Origin: an uncultured Rhodospirillaceae bacterium
GTDB lineage: Bacteria; Pseudomonadota; Alphaproteobacteria; Rhodospirillales; UBA2165
NCBI GenBank assembly: GCA_913054205.1
Contig: CAJXJM010000001.1
Coordinates: 1 to 22,981, forward strand
DNA length: 22,981 nucleotides
Reading direction: 5' to 3'
Of the stretch, positions 8,865 through 16,071 are shown one piece after another (within the stretch, counting starts at the first letter, position 1; each line of letters starts with the position of its first letter). The notes beneath the pieces were generated by a model. That model was not told the DNA's origin and made no database searches. It saw nothing but the letters and a program-made list of their open reading frames with translations. Made by a program: the position numbers and the translations under genes.

Positions 8865-9947
8865 ATGATATCAAAACGCGTATTTTTAGGAGCGCTTCTA
8901 TCGGCCGCAATGGTCGTTGGTGCTTCGGCTGGTCAAGCAGCAGAGAAAAAAACCAAAGTTGGTTTTGTCTATGTCGGACCTATTGGTGACCATGGCTGGT
9001 CTTATCAGCATAATGTTGGCCGCATTGCGATTGCCAATACTTTTGGCGATCAGGTTAAAACCACCTATGTCGAATCTGTACCGGAAGGTGCTGACGCCGC
9101 TCGGGTGATTACGAAACTTGCCCGTTCAGGCCACAAGCTTATTTTCACGACGTCTTTTGGTTATATGAACCCAACGCTGAAAGTCGCGAAACGCTTTCCA
9201 AATGTGAAATTTGAGCATGCCACTGGTTTCAAACGCTCGAAGAACGTTTCGACCTATTCGGCGCGTTTTTATGAAGGCCGTCATGTGGTCGGTTTGATCG
9301 CCGGTAAAATGACCAAATCCAACATTATTGGTTATGTTGCCTCTTTCCCAATTCCAGAAGTGATCCGGGGCATTAATGCTACATTCCTGGCGGCGCGTTC
9401 GGTGAATCCAAAGGTGAAAATTAAAATTGTTTGGGTGTCTACTTGGTTTGATCCAGGCAAGGAAGCAGATGCAGCCAAGGCGTTGATTGCGCAAGGTGCT
9501 GATATCATCATGCAGCACACCGACTCGCCGGCACCATTGCAACAAGCCCAAAAGAACAAAGTTTGGGCAGTTGGTCAGGCATCTGACATGGTGTCTTTTG
9601 GCCCAAAAGCTCAGCTGACCGCCATCATTGATAATTGGAATGCTTATTATATTCAGCGCACCAAAGCGGTTCTCGACGGTACCTGGAAATCCCAAGATGT
9701 TTGGGGTGGTTTCAAATCGGGCATGGTCCAATTGGCACCGTATAACAAAGCCATTCCAGCAGACGTTGTAGCGCTGGCCGAAAAAGCCAAAGAAGGCATC
9801 TTTAACGGCACCGTTCATCCTTTTGCTGGACCGATCAAAAACCAAGCCGGCAAAATCGTTGTTCCCGCGGGTCAAAATGCCAGTGATAAAATGCTGGCAG
9901 GTATGAACTTCTATGTCGAAGGCATTGACGGCAGCATACCTAAATAA
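8865..9947 (+). CDS. BMP/Med family periplasmic substrate-binding protein
   Basis: The 360-residue protein has a Sec signal peptide (MISKR, then a hydrophobic core to about residue 20, with likely cleavage after the GQA or AA at 23-26). No lipobox cysteine is present, so it should be a soluble periplasmic protein, unlike the lipoprotein members of Gram-positive bacteria and spirochaetes. The mature part starts KVGFVYVGPIGDHGW, the conserved opening of the BMP/PnrA domain, and continues with the family's Rossmann-like segments. A strong GGAGG precedes the ATG. It delivers purine nucleosides or bases to the two permeases encoded just upstream. A strong hairpin follows the stop codon, which may raise the level of this mRNA segment. 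Confidence 0.88.
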   Translation: MISKRVFLGALLSAAMVVGASAGQAAEKKTKVGFVYVGPIGDHGWSYQHNVGRIAIANTFGDQVKTTYVESVPEGADAARVITKLARSGHKLIFTTSFGYMNPTLKVAKRFPNVKFEHATGFKRSKNVSTYSARFYEGRHVVGLIAGKMTKSNIIGYVASFPIPEVIRGINATFLAARSVNPKVKIKIVWVSTWFDPGKEADAAKALIAQGADIIMQHTDSPAPLQQAQKNKVWAVGQASDMVSFGPKAQLTAIIDNWNAYYIQRTKAVLDGTWKSQDVWGGFKSGMVQLAPYNKAIPADVVALAEKAKEGIFNGTVHPFAGPIKNQAGKIVVPAGQNASDKMLAGMNFYVEGIDGSIPK

Positions 9948-9956
9948 TCTATGCCT

Positions 9957-10004
9957 ATTGCCGGGACCCAGCTTTTTGGTTGGGTCCCGGCAATCTCATT
10001 TTTA
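9957..10004 (+). terminator. Stem-loop with T-run after the binding-protein gene
   Basis: A perfect 14-bp inverted repeat (ATTGCCGGGACCCA at 9957-9970 against its complement at 9981-9994) encloses a 10-base loop. CTCATTTTT follows. It fits an intrinsic terminator, perhaps partial, or a 3' stabilising hairpin between the binding protein and guaD. The T-run begins four bases after the stem, so termination may be leaky. Confidence 0.75.
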
Positions 10005-10026
10005 AAACAAAGAAGATGCTAATGAC

Positions 10027-11331
10027 ATGTCGGTAGCCCCTGACATAAATGCTCCGCTCGCCCTAAAGGGGCAGGTTCTGACGTTCAAGGAAGACCCTGA
10101 TCAATACGATTATTGGGAAAAGGGCTGCGTCGTGATTGAAGGTGGTTTTATTTCCGCCGTCGGCGAAGCGGGCAGAGTTGCTGTGCCGGATGGTGCTCAC
10201 ATTGTCGATCATGGCGATGATCTGATCCTGCCGGGCTTTATCGATGGCCATGTCCATTATCCGCAAATGAGCGTCATTGCGTCATACGGTGCAAAGCTCA
10301 TTGATTGGCTCAATACCTATACTTTTCCCGAAGAGGCAAAGTTTTCGGACCAAAATTACGCCAAAGCCACCGCGGAATTTTTCTTTTCAGAATCGCTCAA
10401 AAACGGCTATACGACCGGCGCCGTCTTTTGCACCATTCACCCTGAATCTGTCGATGCCTTTTTCACCGAAGCGGAACGCCTTGGCCTTCGTATGATTGCC
10501 GGCAAAGTTCTGATGGATCGCCACGCGCCAGACGATCTTTGCGACACGGCCCAGACCGCCTATGACCAATCTAAAGCGCTGATCGAGAAATGGCATAATA
10601 ACGGCCGATGCCTCTATGCAATAACACCGCGCTTTGCGCCGACTTCGACGCCCGAGCAATTGGCGGCGGCCGGCGCGCTCTATCAAGAAAACGATGGCGT
10701 TTATGTTCAATCTCATGTCTCTGAGAATGTCGACGAGATAGAATGGGTCGCTGACCTCTTCCCCAAAGCATCCTCCTATCTTGATGTCTACAATGGCTTT
10801 AATCTATTGGGGCCACGTACGCTCTACGGCCATGGCATTTATTTTTCGGGCGAAGATATAAAATTAGCGGTTGAGACCGATACGTCGATCGTGCATTGCC
10901 CGACGTCGAATTTGTTCTTGGGCAGCGGTTTGTTTGAATACGAAAAACTGCGAGATGCCGGCGCTCGATTGGCGCTCGGAACCGATGTCGGCGGTGGCAC
11001 ATCGCTTTCGCCATTTGCAACAATGAAAGCGGCTTACGAGATCGCGCAATTTAGAAATTATTCACTGACACCGTTTGAAGCCTTTCACATGCTGACATTG
11101 GGCGGCGCTAAAGCGCTTCATCTTGATGATAAGATTGGTAAAATCTCGCCCGGTTTTGAGGCGGATTTGACGGTCATTGATTTAAATTCAACCGATCTCA
11201 TACGCCATCGGATGAAAAGAGTAGACAGTCTCGCCAATACATTGTTCGCGCAAATCATTTTGGCTGACGACCGAGCCATCCGTGCGACCTATGCCAATGG
11301 TAGTCTCGTTTACGAAAGAGATTCCAAATGA
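10027..11331 (+). CDS. guaD: Guanine deaminase
   Basis: The 434-residue amidohydrolase-superfamily enzyme shows PGFIDGHVHYPQ at 69-80 with metal ligands H75 and H77. It also has QSHVSEN with H230, YGHGIYFS with H269, and GTDVGGGTSLSPF with the metal-binding D320. The HVHYPQ and VGGGTSLSPF forms are characteristic of guanine deaminase rather than other amidohydrolases. The enzyme converts guanine to xanthine and ammonia, giving the substrate for XdhAB encoded upstream. The ATG at 10027 follows AAGAAG; an overlapping ATG at 10022 is out of frame. Its stop overlaps the start of the next deaminase gene (ATGA), so the pair is translationally coupled. Confidence 0.92.
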   Translation: MSVAPDINAPLALKGQVLTFKEDPDQYDYWEKGCVVIEGGFISAVGEAGRVAVPDGAHIVDHGDDLILPGFIDGHVHYPQMSVIASYGAKLIDWLNTYTFPEEAKFSDQNYAKATAEFFFSESLKNGYTTGAVFCTIHPESVDAFFTEAERLGLRMIAGKVLMDRHAPDDLCDTAQTAYDQSKALIEKWHNNGRCLYAITPRFAPTSTPEQLAAAGALYQENDGVYVQSHVSENVDEIEWVADLFPKASSYLDVYNGFNLLGPRTLYGHGIYFSGEDIKLAVETDTSIVHCPTSNLFLGSGLFEYEKLRDAGARLALGTDVGGGTSLSPFATMKAAYEIAQFRNYSLTPFEAFHMLTLGGAKALHLDDKIGKISPGFEADLTVIDLNSTDLIRHRMKRVDSLANTLFAQIILADDRAIRATYANGSLVYERDSK

Positions 11332-12347
11332 TCACCGCCGATCTGATTGAACAGATGCCGAAGGCTGAGCTCCATGTTCATATTGAGGGCACGCTGGAAC
11401 CCGAGCTTTGTTTTGACTTGGCAAAGCGCAATAATATTGAAATCGACTACAGTTCCGTTGAAGAATTACGAGCCGCCTATCAGTTCGAAAATCTTCAAGA
11501 ATTTCTCGATATTTACTACCAAGGCTGCAACGTTCTCATCGAAGAGCAGGATTTTTACGATCTCACCTGGGCGTACCTCGAAAAAGCGCATCAGCAAAAT
11601 GTGCGCCACACGGAAATTTTCTTCGATCCGCAATCCCATACCACGCGCGGCATTCCGTTTGAGCGGGTGGTCGACAGCATTATCCATGCGATGGCGGATG
11701 CAGAAACGAAATTCGGTCTGACATCAGGACTTATTTTTTGCATTTTACGTCATATGAGTATCGAGAGCGCTCTGGAAACCGTCGACGAAGCAATCAACTA
11801 TAGGGATCATCTTATTGGCATCGGTCTCGATTCCTCTGAAAAAGGGTATCCGCCGCGTTTGTACAAAGAGGTCTTTGACCGTGCGCGAGAAGCTGGTTTT
11901 AAAGCCGTCGCGCATGCCGGCGAAGAAGGCCCCCCGGATTACGTTTGGGAAGCGCTTGATATTTTAAAAATAGATCGCCTCGACCACGGCAATCGTTGCT
12001 TGGAAGACGACGTACTTGTTGCGCGCTTGGCTCAGGAAAAAATGGCGCTGACAGTATGCCCGCTTTCAAATCTTAGTCTTGGTTTGGTCAAAGACATTGC
12101 GGCGCACCCTTTGCGCGAGATGCTTTTTAAGGATCTCAAAGCAACGCTGAATTCCGATGACCCCGCCTATTTCGGTGGCCATGTAAACGCTAATTATATC
12201 GCTGTTTGGGAGGCTCTGAACCTCAATGAAAACCACCTCTATCAGTTAGCGCGCAATTCCTTTGAAGCCGCCTTTTTAGAGGACCAACAAAAAGCAGCCT
12301 ATATCGCTGAACTTGACACTTTTGCTCAAGAAAATGGTTGGAAATAG
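11328..12347 (+). CDS. Adenosine/adenine deaminase family enzyme, probably adenine deaminase
   Basis: The 339-residue protein has the ADA-fold zinc ligands: HVH at 16-18, H196 in VAHAGEEG with the catalytic E199, H220 in LDHGNRC, and D277-D278 in NSDDPAYFGG. The segment GIGLDSSEKGYPP at about 164-176 and HAGEEGPPDY match what I remember of the bacterial adenine deaminase subgroup of this family rather than classical adenosine deaminase, but this is a by-eye judgement. Adenine deaminase would yield hypoxanthine for XdhAB. It overlaps guaD by four bases. No nucleoside hydrolase or phosphorylase lies nearby, which mildly favours the free base as substrate. Confidence 0.85.
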   Translation: MITADLIEQMPKAELHVHIEGTLEPELCFDLAKRNNIEIDYSSVEELRAAYQFENLQEFLDIYYQGCNVLIEEQDFYDLTWAYLEKAHQQNVRHTEIFFDPQSHTTRGIPFERVVDSIIHAMADAETKFGLTSGLIFCILRHMSIESALETVDEAINYRDHLIGIGLDSSEKGYPPRLYKEVFDRAREAGFKAVAHAGEEGPPDYVWEALDILKIDRLDHGNRCLEDDVLVARLAQEKMALTVCPLSNLSLGLVKDIAAHPLREMLFKDLKATLNSDDPAYFGGHVNANYIAVWEALNLNENHLYQLARNSFEAAFLEDQQKAAYIAELDTFAQENGWK

Positions 12348-12368
12348 GGGCGTTATTTTTGTCCCCCT
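12346..12368. terminator. Weak hairpin between convergent genes
   Basis: AGGGG at 12346-12350 can pair with CCCCT at 12364-12368 across a T-rich loop, spanning the 19-base gap between the convergent deaminase and ubiX-like genes. It may serve as a short bidirectional terminator. The stem is only five base pairs. Confidence 0.3.
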
Positions 12369-12945
12369 ACTTTTGGTTCTGCCTCATCTTGCCTTCCCAG
12401 CGCGGCACCGTATCAACCGTAATATCGAACTGATCGAGTACCCGCATCACAACATGATCGACCATGTCTTCAATGCTTTCAGGGTGATTATAGAAGGCCA
12501 TCATCGGCGGCACGATGCTGACGCCCATTTGGGACAATTTCAGCATGTTCTCAAGATGAATATTATTGAGCGGTAATTCGCGGGCGACGAGCACCAGCTT
12601 GCGTCTTTCTTTGAGAATAACATCGGCGGCCCGGTGGACGAGATGCGATCCTTGACCGCTAGCGACCGCTGCTAAGCTCGCCATCGAGCAGGGTATAATC
12701 ACCATACCTTCGGTGCGAAACGATCCTGATGAAACGGCAGCGCCCATATCGCCGGAGCCATAACTAACATCTGCCATCGCCAATACTTGGTCATAGGAAT
12801 AGCTGGTTTCATGTTCGAGGGTTTGGTGGCCCCATTTGCTAATAATCAAGTGGGTTTCGATATCAGACCCGCTCAAGATTTCCAACAGCCGAATACCTAA
12901 GATCGAGCCGGTTGATCCGGTTATGCCAATAATAAGCCTCTTCAT
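12367..12945 (-). CDS. UbiX-type flavin prenyltransferase, hydroxyarylic acid decarboxylase B-subunit class
   Basis: The 192-residue flavoprotein begins IIGITGSTGSILGIRLLEIL, the FMN-binding opening of the UbiX/Pad1 family. K112, R122 and Y152 have the same spacing as K129, R139 and Y169, which I recall as prenyl-phosphate/FMN site residues in Pseudomonas UbiX. The stretches SGSFRTEGMVIIPCSM and HLENMLKLSQMGVSIVPP resemble VdcB/PadX-type proteins, encoded next to UbiD-like non-oxidative aromatic acid decarboxylases, more than housekeeping UbiX. The expected product is prenylated FMN for such a decarboxylase, but no UbiD-like gene is in the window. It lies 11 bases downstream of the extradiol dioxygenase gene, in one operon with it. 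The conserved PRETP appears here as ARELP. Confidence 0.85.
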   Translation of the reverse strand: MKRLIIGITGSTGSILGIRLLEILSGSDIETHLIISKWGHQTLEHETSYSYDQVLAMADVSYGSGDMGAAVSSGSFRTEGMVIIPCSMASLAAVASGQGSHLVHRAADVILKERRKLVLVARELPLNNIHLENMLKLSQMGVSIVPPMMAFYNHPESIEDMVDHVVMRVLDQFDITVDTVPRWEGKMRQNQK

Positions 12946-12956
12946 ATCAGTCTCAT

Positions 12957-13940
12957 CTACGTTCTAGCTCCTTTGCCGCCACTACCTGGTTTGGTGGTGG
13001 TTTTGGCGCCTTCATAGTTCATGCCAAACTCTTCGGGCGGATTAGGGCCCCAAAGATAAAAACCAACATCCATTGGCCAATCTTTGGCCGTCCAGGCGTC
13101 GTCATCGGCAATATAGTCGATATCTGCGAAATATTCACATAATCCATCATGCGGATCGCGAATATACCAAAAAAAGTTTGATCCCAAAGCGTGCCGTCCA
13201 AGGCCCCAGCCGTTGCGGTAGCCTTTTTCCAGCATGCCTTGACCGCCAAGCCCAACATGATCGACATTATCAACCTCGAAACTTACATGATGAAACCCGG
13301 GTTTGTCGGTTTCCAAAAAAGCGACGGTGTGATGATCGCTGCCGCCGGGCGGGCGCATAAAAGCGATTAATCCTTCGCAGGTGTCGGTCAATTTGAGACC
13401 CATAACATCGCCGTAAAAAGCCATTTTCTTTTCAAGGCTGGTGGTGAATTGGACGATGTGGCCGAGGCGGTGAGGCTCCGGCTTGGTCTCATAGGAAATG
13501 CTGCCTTTTTCGTTCACCCGCGTGTAGTGACCGGGACCATTTGCTTGAAAAGGCTCATGCGGGATACTCGGGTTTCGCCCTCCCTTGGACGGCGCCGGCT
13601 CACTGACATTGACGTTGAGGACATTGCCCTCGAAATCTTCGATCCAAATGCCTTCATAAGGGGTTTCTTTTGGGCAATCGATTTCCTTGGCTAATTCGCT
13701 ACTGTCGATATTTTTCTTAATGGCTGCTAGACCTTCTTCAGTCGCGCCGTAAGAGATATGATGCAGTTGACGTTCAGCACCTTCGGTTAACACAATCTGA
13801 TCCTGATCTCGGCCAATACAGCGCATGACAGCCTGATTGTCTTTTTCTTCGCCGATCAGGCCAAAATCCTCGTAAAAAGTTTTTTGCACAGGTACATCCG
13901 GCACCGATAGGCCGAGATGATGAAAATGCCGTACTGCCAT
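12957..13940 (-). CDS. Two-domain VOC-family (type I extradiol) ring-cleavage dioxygenase
   Basis: I place the start at ATG 13940 because GGAAGAG precedes it by 7 bases and the protein then opens with the family-like MAVRHFHHLGLSVPD. The open frame extends to 14006 through the promoter dyad. The 327 residues form two vicinal-oxygen-chelate modules, about 1-115 and 157-275. The second carries the expected iron ligands: H161 (RLGHIV), H218 (FHHVSFEV) and E269 (GLCEYFAD). This is the metal triad of type I extradiol dioxygenases such as BphC and catechol 2,3-dioxygenase. It would open an ortho-dihydroxylated aromatic ring; the substrate is unknown. A short tail ends in glycine-, threonine- and lysine-rich sequence. 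The UbiX-like gene follows in the same direction. Confidence 0.83.
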   Translation of the reverse strand: MAVRHFHHLGLSVPDVPVQKTFYEDFGLIGEEKDNQAVMRCIGRDQDQIVLTEGAERQLHHISYGATEEGLAAIKKNIDSSELAKEIDCPKETPYEGIWIEDFEGNVLNVNVSEPAPSKGGRNPSIPHEPFQANGPGHYTRVNEKGSISYETKPEPHRLGHIVQFTTSLEKKMAFYGDVMGLKLTDTCEGLIAFMRPPGGSDHHTVAFLETDKPGFHHVSFEVDNVDHVGLGGQGMLEKGYRNGWGLGRHALGSNFFWYIRDPHDGLCEYFADIDYIADDDAWTAKDWPMDVGFYLWGPNPPEEFGMNYEGAKTTTKPGSGGKGART

Positions 13941-13980
13941 TGAGGTCTCTTCCAAATTATTCTTTACTGACGAACTATAG

Positions 13981-14007
13981 CGTGCCAACTCTAACTTGCT
14001 TGGCACG
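13981..14007. promoter_or_regulatory. Perfect 8-bp dyad in the divergent promoter gap, candidate operator
   Basis: CGTGCCAA at 13981-13988 and TTGGCACG at 14000-14007 form a perfect inverted repeat with an 11-base spacer. It lies in the 113-base gap between the minus-strand dioxygenase and the plus-strand racemase-fold gene. Position and symmetry suit a transcription factor site acting on both directions. No regulator gene is present in the window. Confidence 0.5.
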
Positions 14008-14053
14008 GAAAAGTAACGAAATTTCTTAATTTATTTCTCAAAGGGTTTTATCT

Positions 14054-14776
14054 ATGCCGGATCGTTTTGGACCTCGTGGCGTTTGCGCCGTTATAATTCC
14101 CCAGCAAAATGCCAATATGCAGCCGGAATACGAATTTATGCGTCCAGCCGACATTAGCAATCAAATGTATCGCTTTGATATTTCGGTACACGATAAAGTG
14201 CCGGAAGCTGTTTTGAAAACCATGCCGGAAACCCATGGCTGTTATCCGGATATGATTATTGTCGGCAATTCTTTTGAGATGCGGAATGTCGAGCCTGAAG
14301 AGTATAAAGGCTATCACCAACAGCTGGCTGATGTGGCTGGTGACGTTCAGTTCACCACGGCAGCCGATGGCTGTTTGGCAGCGCTCAAAACACTTGGCGC
14401 AAAACGCATTGGCGTGCTGTCACCGATGTCTGAAGAATATTCAAAAAGCGTGCAAAATTATTACGGTAATTATGGTTTTCAGACACCTTATGCAGCTTGG
14501 CTCAAAGTCGAGGATTCAAAAGACATTATAAAAGTGACCGTCGACCAAATTTTAGAGGCCTTCGACACCGAAGGATTTGAGGAAGTCGATACGATTTTGC
14601 ATGTTGGCGGCGCTCTCGGACTTGTCAGTATGCTCGGCGAGTTGGAGGAAAAACTGGGACGGCCCATCGTCTCATCAAACGCCGCCGCCTATTGGTACGC
14701 ATTGCGCTTGCATGGCATCAAAGATACGCGGGATGACATTGGTAAATTGTGGACGATTGAGGAAGTTGTTGAATAG
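14054..14776 (+). CDS. Asp/Glu racemase superfamily protein, maleate isomerase/arylmalonate decarboxylase-like, catalytic cysteines absent
   Basis: The 240-residue product has the two-lobed fold pattern of the maleate cis-trans isomerase and arylmalonate decarboxylase branch: the opening RFGPRGVCAVIIPQQN, GAKRIGVLSPMSEEYS near 115-130 and LHVGGALGLVSML at 182-194. In this superfamily catalysis uses a cysteine in each lobe, or only the second one in arylmalonate decarboxylase. Here the first site reads VGNSF, with N72 at the usual cysteine position, and the second reads HVGG, with V184 where the cysteine would sit. The remaining cysteines (C11, C63, C107) are outside these motifs. It therefore either uses different chemistry or is not a racemase or decarboxylase. 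AAAGGG precedes the ATG by about 7 bases. Confidence 0.75.
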   Translation: MPDRFGPRGVCAVIIPQQNANMQPEYEFMRPADISNQMYRFDISVHDKVPEAVLKTMPETHGCYPDMIIVGNSFEMRNVEPEEYKGYHQQLADVAGDVQFTTAADGCLAALKTLGAKRIGVLSPMSEEYSKSVQNYYGNYGFQTPYAAWLKVEDSKDIIKVTVDQILEAFDTEGFEEVDTILHVGGALGLVSMLGELEEKLGRPIVSSNAAAYWYALRLHGIKDTRDDIGKLWTIEEVVE

Positions 14777-14783
14777 ATTGAAA

Positions 14784-14820
14784 CTCCCTCTCCCCTTGTG
14801 GGAGAGATTTGGGGTGAGGG
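14784..14820. repeat. GC-rich palindromic repeat, dispersed-repeat type
   Basis: CTCTCCC at 14788-14794 pairs with GGGAGAG at 14800-14806, followed by TTTGGGGTGAGGGG. This arrangement resembles the short dispersed intergenic palindromes found in many proteobacterial genomes. It starts eight bases after the racemase-fold gene and could also act in mRNA ending. Confidence 0.55.
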
Positions 14821-14844
14821 GTCACATAATAAAAGCACGCTCCT

Positions 14845-14897
14845 CCCATAAAATCATTGTGGCCCCTCCCATCATGGAAGGGGAATGATTTTATGGG
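14845..14897. repeat. Long imperfect hairpin over the RBS and start of the TauD-like gene
   Basis: CCCATAAAATCATT (14845-14858) and AATGATTTTATGGG (14884-14897) are perfect 14-base complements. Inside, CCCCTCCC at 14863-14870 pairs with GGAAGGGG at 14876-14883 except for one mismatch, leaving a four-base bulge and a five-base loop. The right arm holds the ATG at 14893 and the inner stem holds the only good ribosome-binding sequence. It looks like a small mobile palindrome or a translational control hairpin. Confidence 0.7.
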
Positions 14898-15996
14898 CAC
14901 CTTTGAAACCCAACGTATTTTGTTCTATCATGACTCCATGGACAGCACCGACCATTCCATTCTTCGCGACAAAGCCGTGCTTGGCGAGCCTGTTGTTGAT
15001 CCGGCGGCTTGGGACAAAGCCGACTTTGAAAATAACGATGACTGGATCATTAAGCTTAGCGCCGCAGAAATCGCTGATTTGCGGGCGATGGGGGCTAAGG
15101 CTCGAGCAAATTTCGGTGACGATCCGAACGGTTTACTGGACACCGAAAAAACAGATTTTGATCTCGGTAGTTTCACGCCGACACTTGAGCGCGTGTTGCA
15201 TGAGCTTCGGGATGGCAGAGGCATCACGCTCATCCGGGGACTACCCTATGCCGATATGGACCCGATTGAGGCCGCCTATATTTATTGGGGCATTGGCCGG
15301 CACATGGGGGAAGCTGTATCAAATAACGCGGCTGGCGATATGCTCGGCCATGTCATCGATACCGGCATTGATATCAATGATCCCAACCACCGTGGTTATC
15401 AGACCAGCGTCGAAATGGATTTCCATTGTGACCAGTGTGACGTTGTTGGTTTGCTGTGCACGCATACCGCAAAATCCGGCGGAAAATCGAAAGTCGTTTC
15501 GTCGCTCTCAATGTACAACGAACTGCTCAAGCGGCGGCCCGATTTGGTGCCCGTCCTGGCGGAACCTTTTTGCTGGACCATGCACTCGGAAATCAACGAC
15601 GGCAGCAAAAACTATTATGAAAGTCCGACGTTTAATTTTCTCGACGGCAAGCTATGTGTGGCCTTTGGCCCGATGCATATGAGAAAAGGTCACCTTTTGC
15701 CGGAAGCGCCTGATATGACAGAACAACAAGCCGAAGCGATGAAGGTCGCAGAAGGAATCTGTGACGAGCTCCATTACGCCATGGAGATGCAGCAAGGTGA
15801 CATCCAGTTTGTCAATAATTCGGTCGCGCTTCACACACGGACGGGTTTTGAAGATTGGCCGGAACCTGAACGCAAGCGGCGTCTCTGGCGGTTATGGTTG
15901 GTGGCACCGGACATGCGCCCGCCAACGCCCTATATCAAACATTGGCGCGGCGGCCTGCATCTTGAAGGCACTAAACTCCGGGTCGAGTTGATTTAG
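14893..15996 (+). CDS. TauD/TfdA-family Fe(II)/2-oxoglutarate-dependent oxygenase
   Basis: The protein has 367 residues from ATG 14893. The iron ligands are visible as H178-x-D180 in EMDFHCDQCD and H314 in SVALHTRTGF. Arginines in RRLWRLW at 329-335 provide the 2-oxoglutarate anchor. GITLIRGLPYADMD near 110-123 matches the family's conserved core. Family members hydroxylate small molecules using 2-oxoglutarate and oxygen; the substrate here is unknown. ATG 14893 has GGAAGGGG nine bases upstream but lies within a palindromic repeat. ATG 14938 (MDSTDHS) is an alternative start with no clear RBS and would give 352 residues, so the N-terminus is uncertain. The 3-hydroxyanthranilate dioxygenase gene follows 75 bases after the stop. 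Confidence 0.83.
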   Translation: MGTFETQRILFYHDSMDSTDHSILRDKAVLGEPVVDPAAWDKADFENNDDWIIKLSAAEIADLRAMGAKARANFGDDPNGLLDTEKTDFDLGSFTPTLERVLHELRDGRGITLIRGLPYADMDPIEAAYIYWGIGRHMGEAVSNNAAGDMLGHVIDTGIDINDPNHRGYQTSVEMDFHCDQCDVVGLLCTHTAKSGGKSKVVSSLSMYNELLKRRPDLVPVLAEPFCWTMHSEINDGSKNYYESPTFNFLDGKLCVAFGPMHMRKGHLLPEAPDMTEQQAEAMKVAEGICDELHYAMEMQQGDIQFVNNSVALHTRTGFEDWPEPERKRRLWRLWLVAPDMRPPTPYIKHWRGGLHLEGTKLRVELI

Positions 15997-16071
15997 GTCA
16001 TTTTCGAGTATTTCCGCTAGACCTAAACTTCTTCTCATGCCATCGTTTTAAGAACAAAGAGGGAGACTTTA

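Noticed and set aside
9126..9875. Long minus-strand open frame of 249 codons opposite the binding-protein gene
   Set aside because: It has no recognisable motif or good start signal and mirrors a clear + strand gene, so I treat it as a shadow frame.
13941..14006. In-frame N-terminal extension of the VOC dioxygenase
   Set aside because: The extra 22 residues run through the dyad and show no family similarity, while ATG 13940 has a well-spaced GGAAGAG.
14885..15682. 265-codon + strand frame starting inside the repeat before the TauD-like gene
   Set aside because: It overlaps the motif-bearing frame fully and has no family features.
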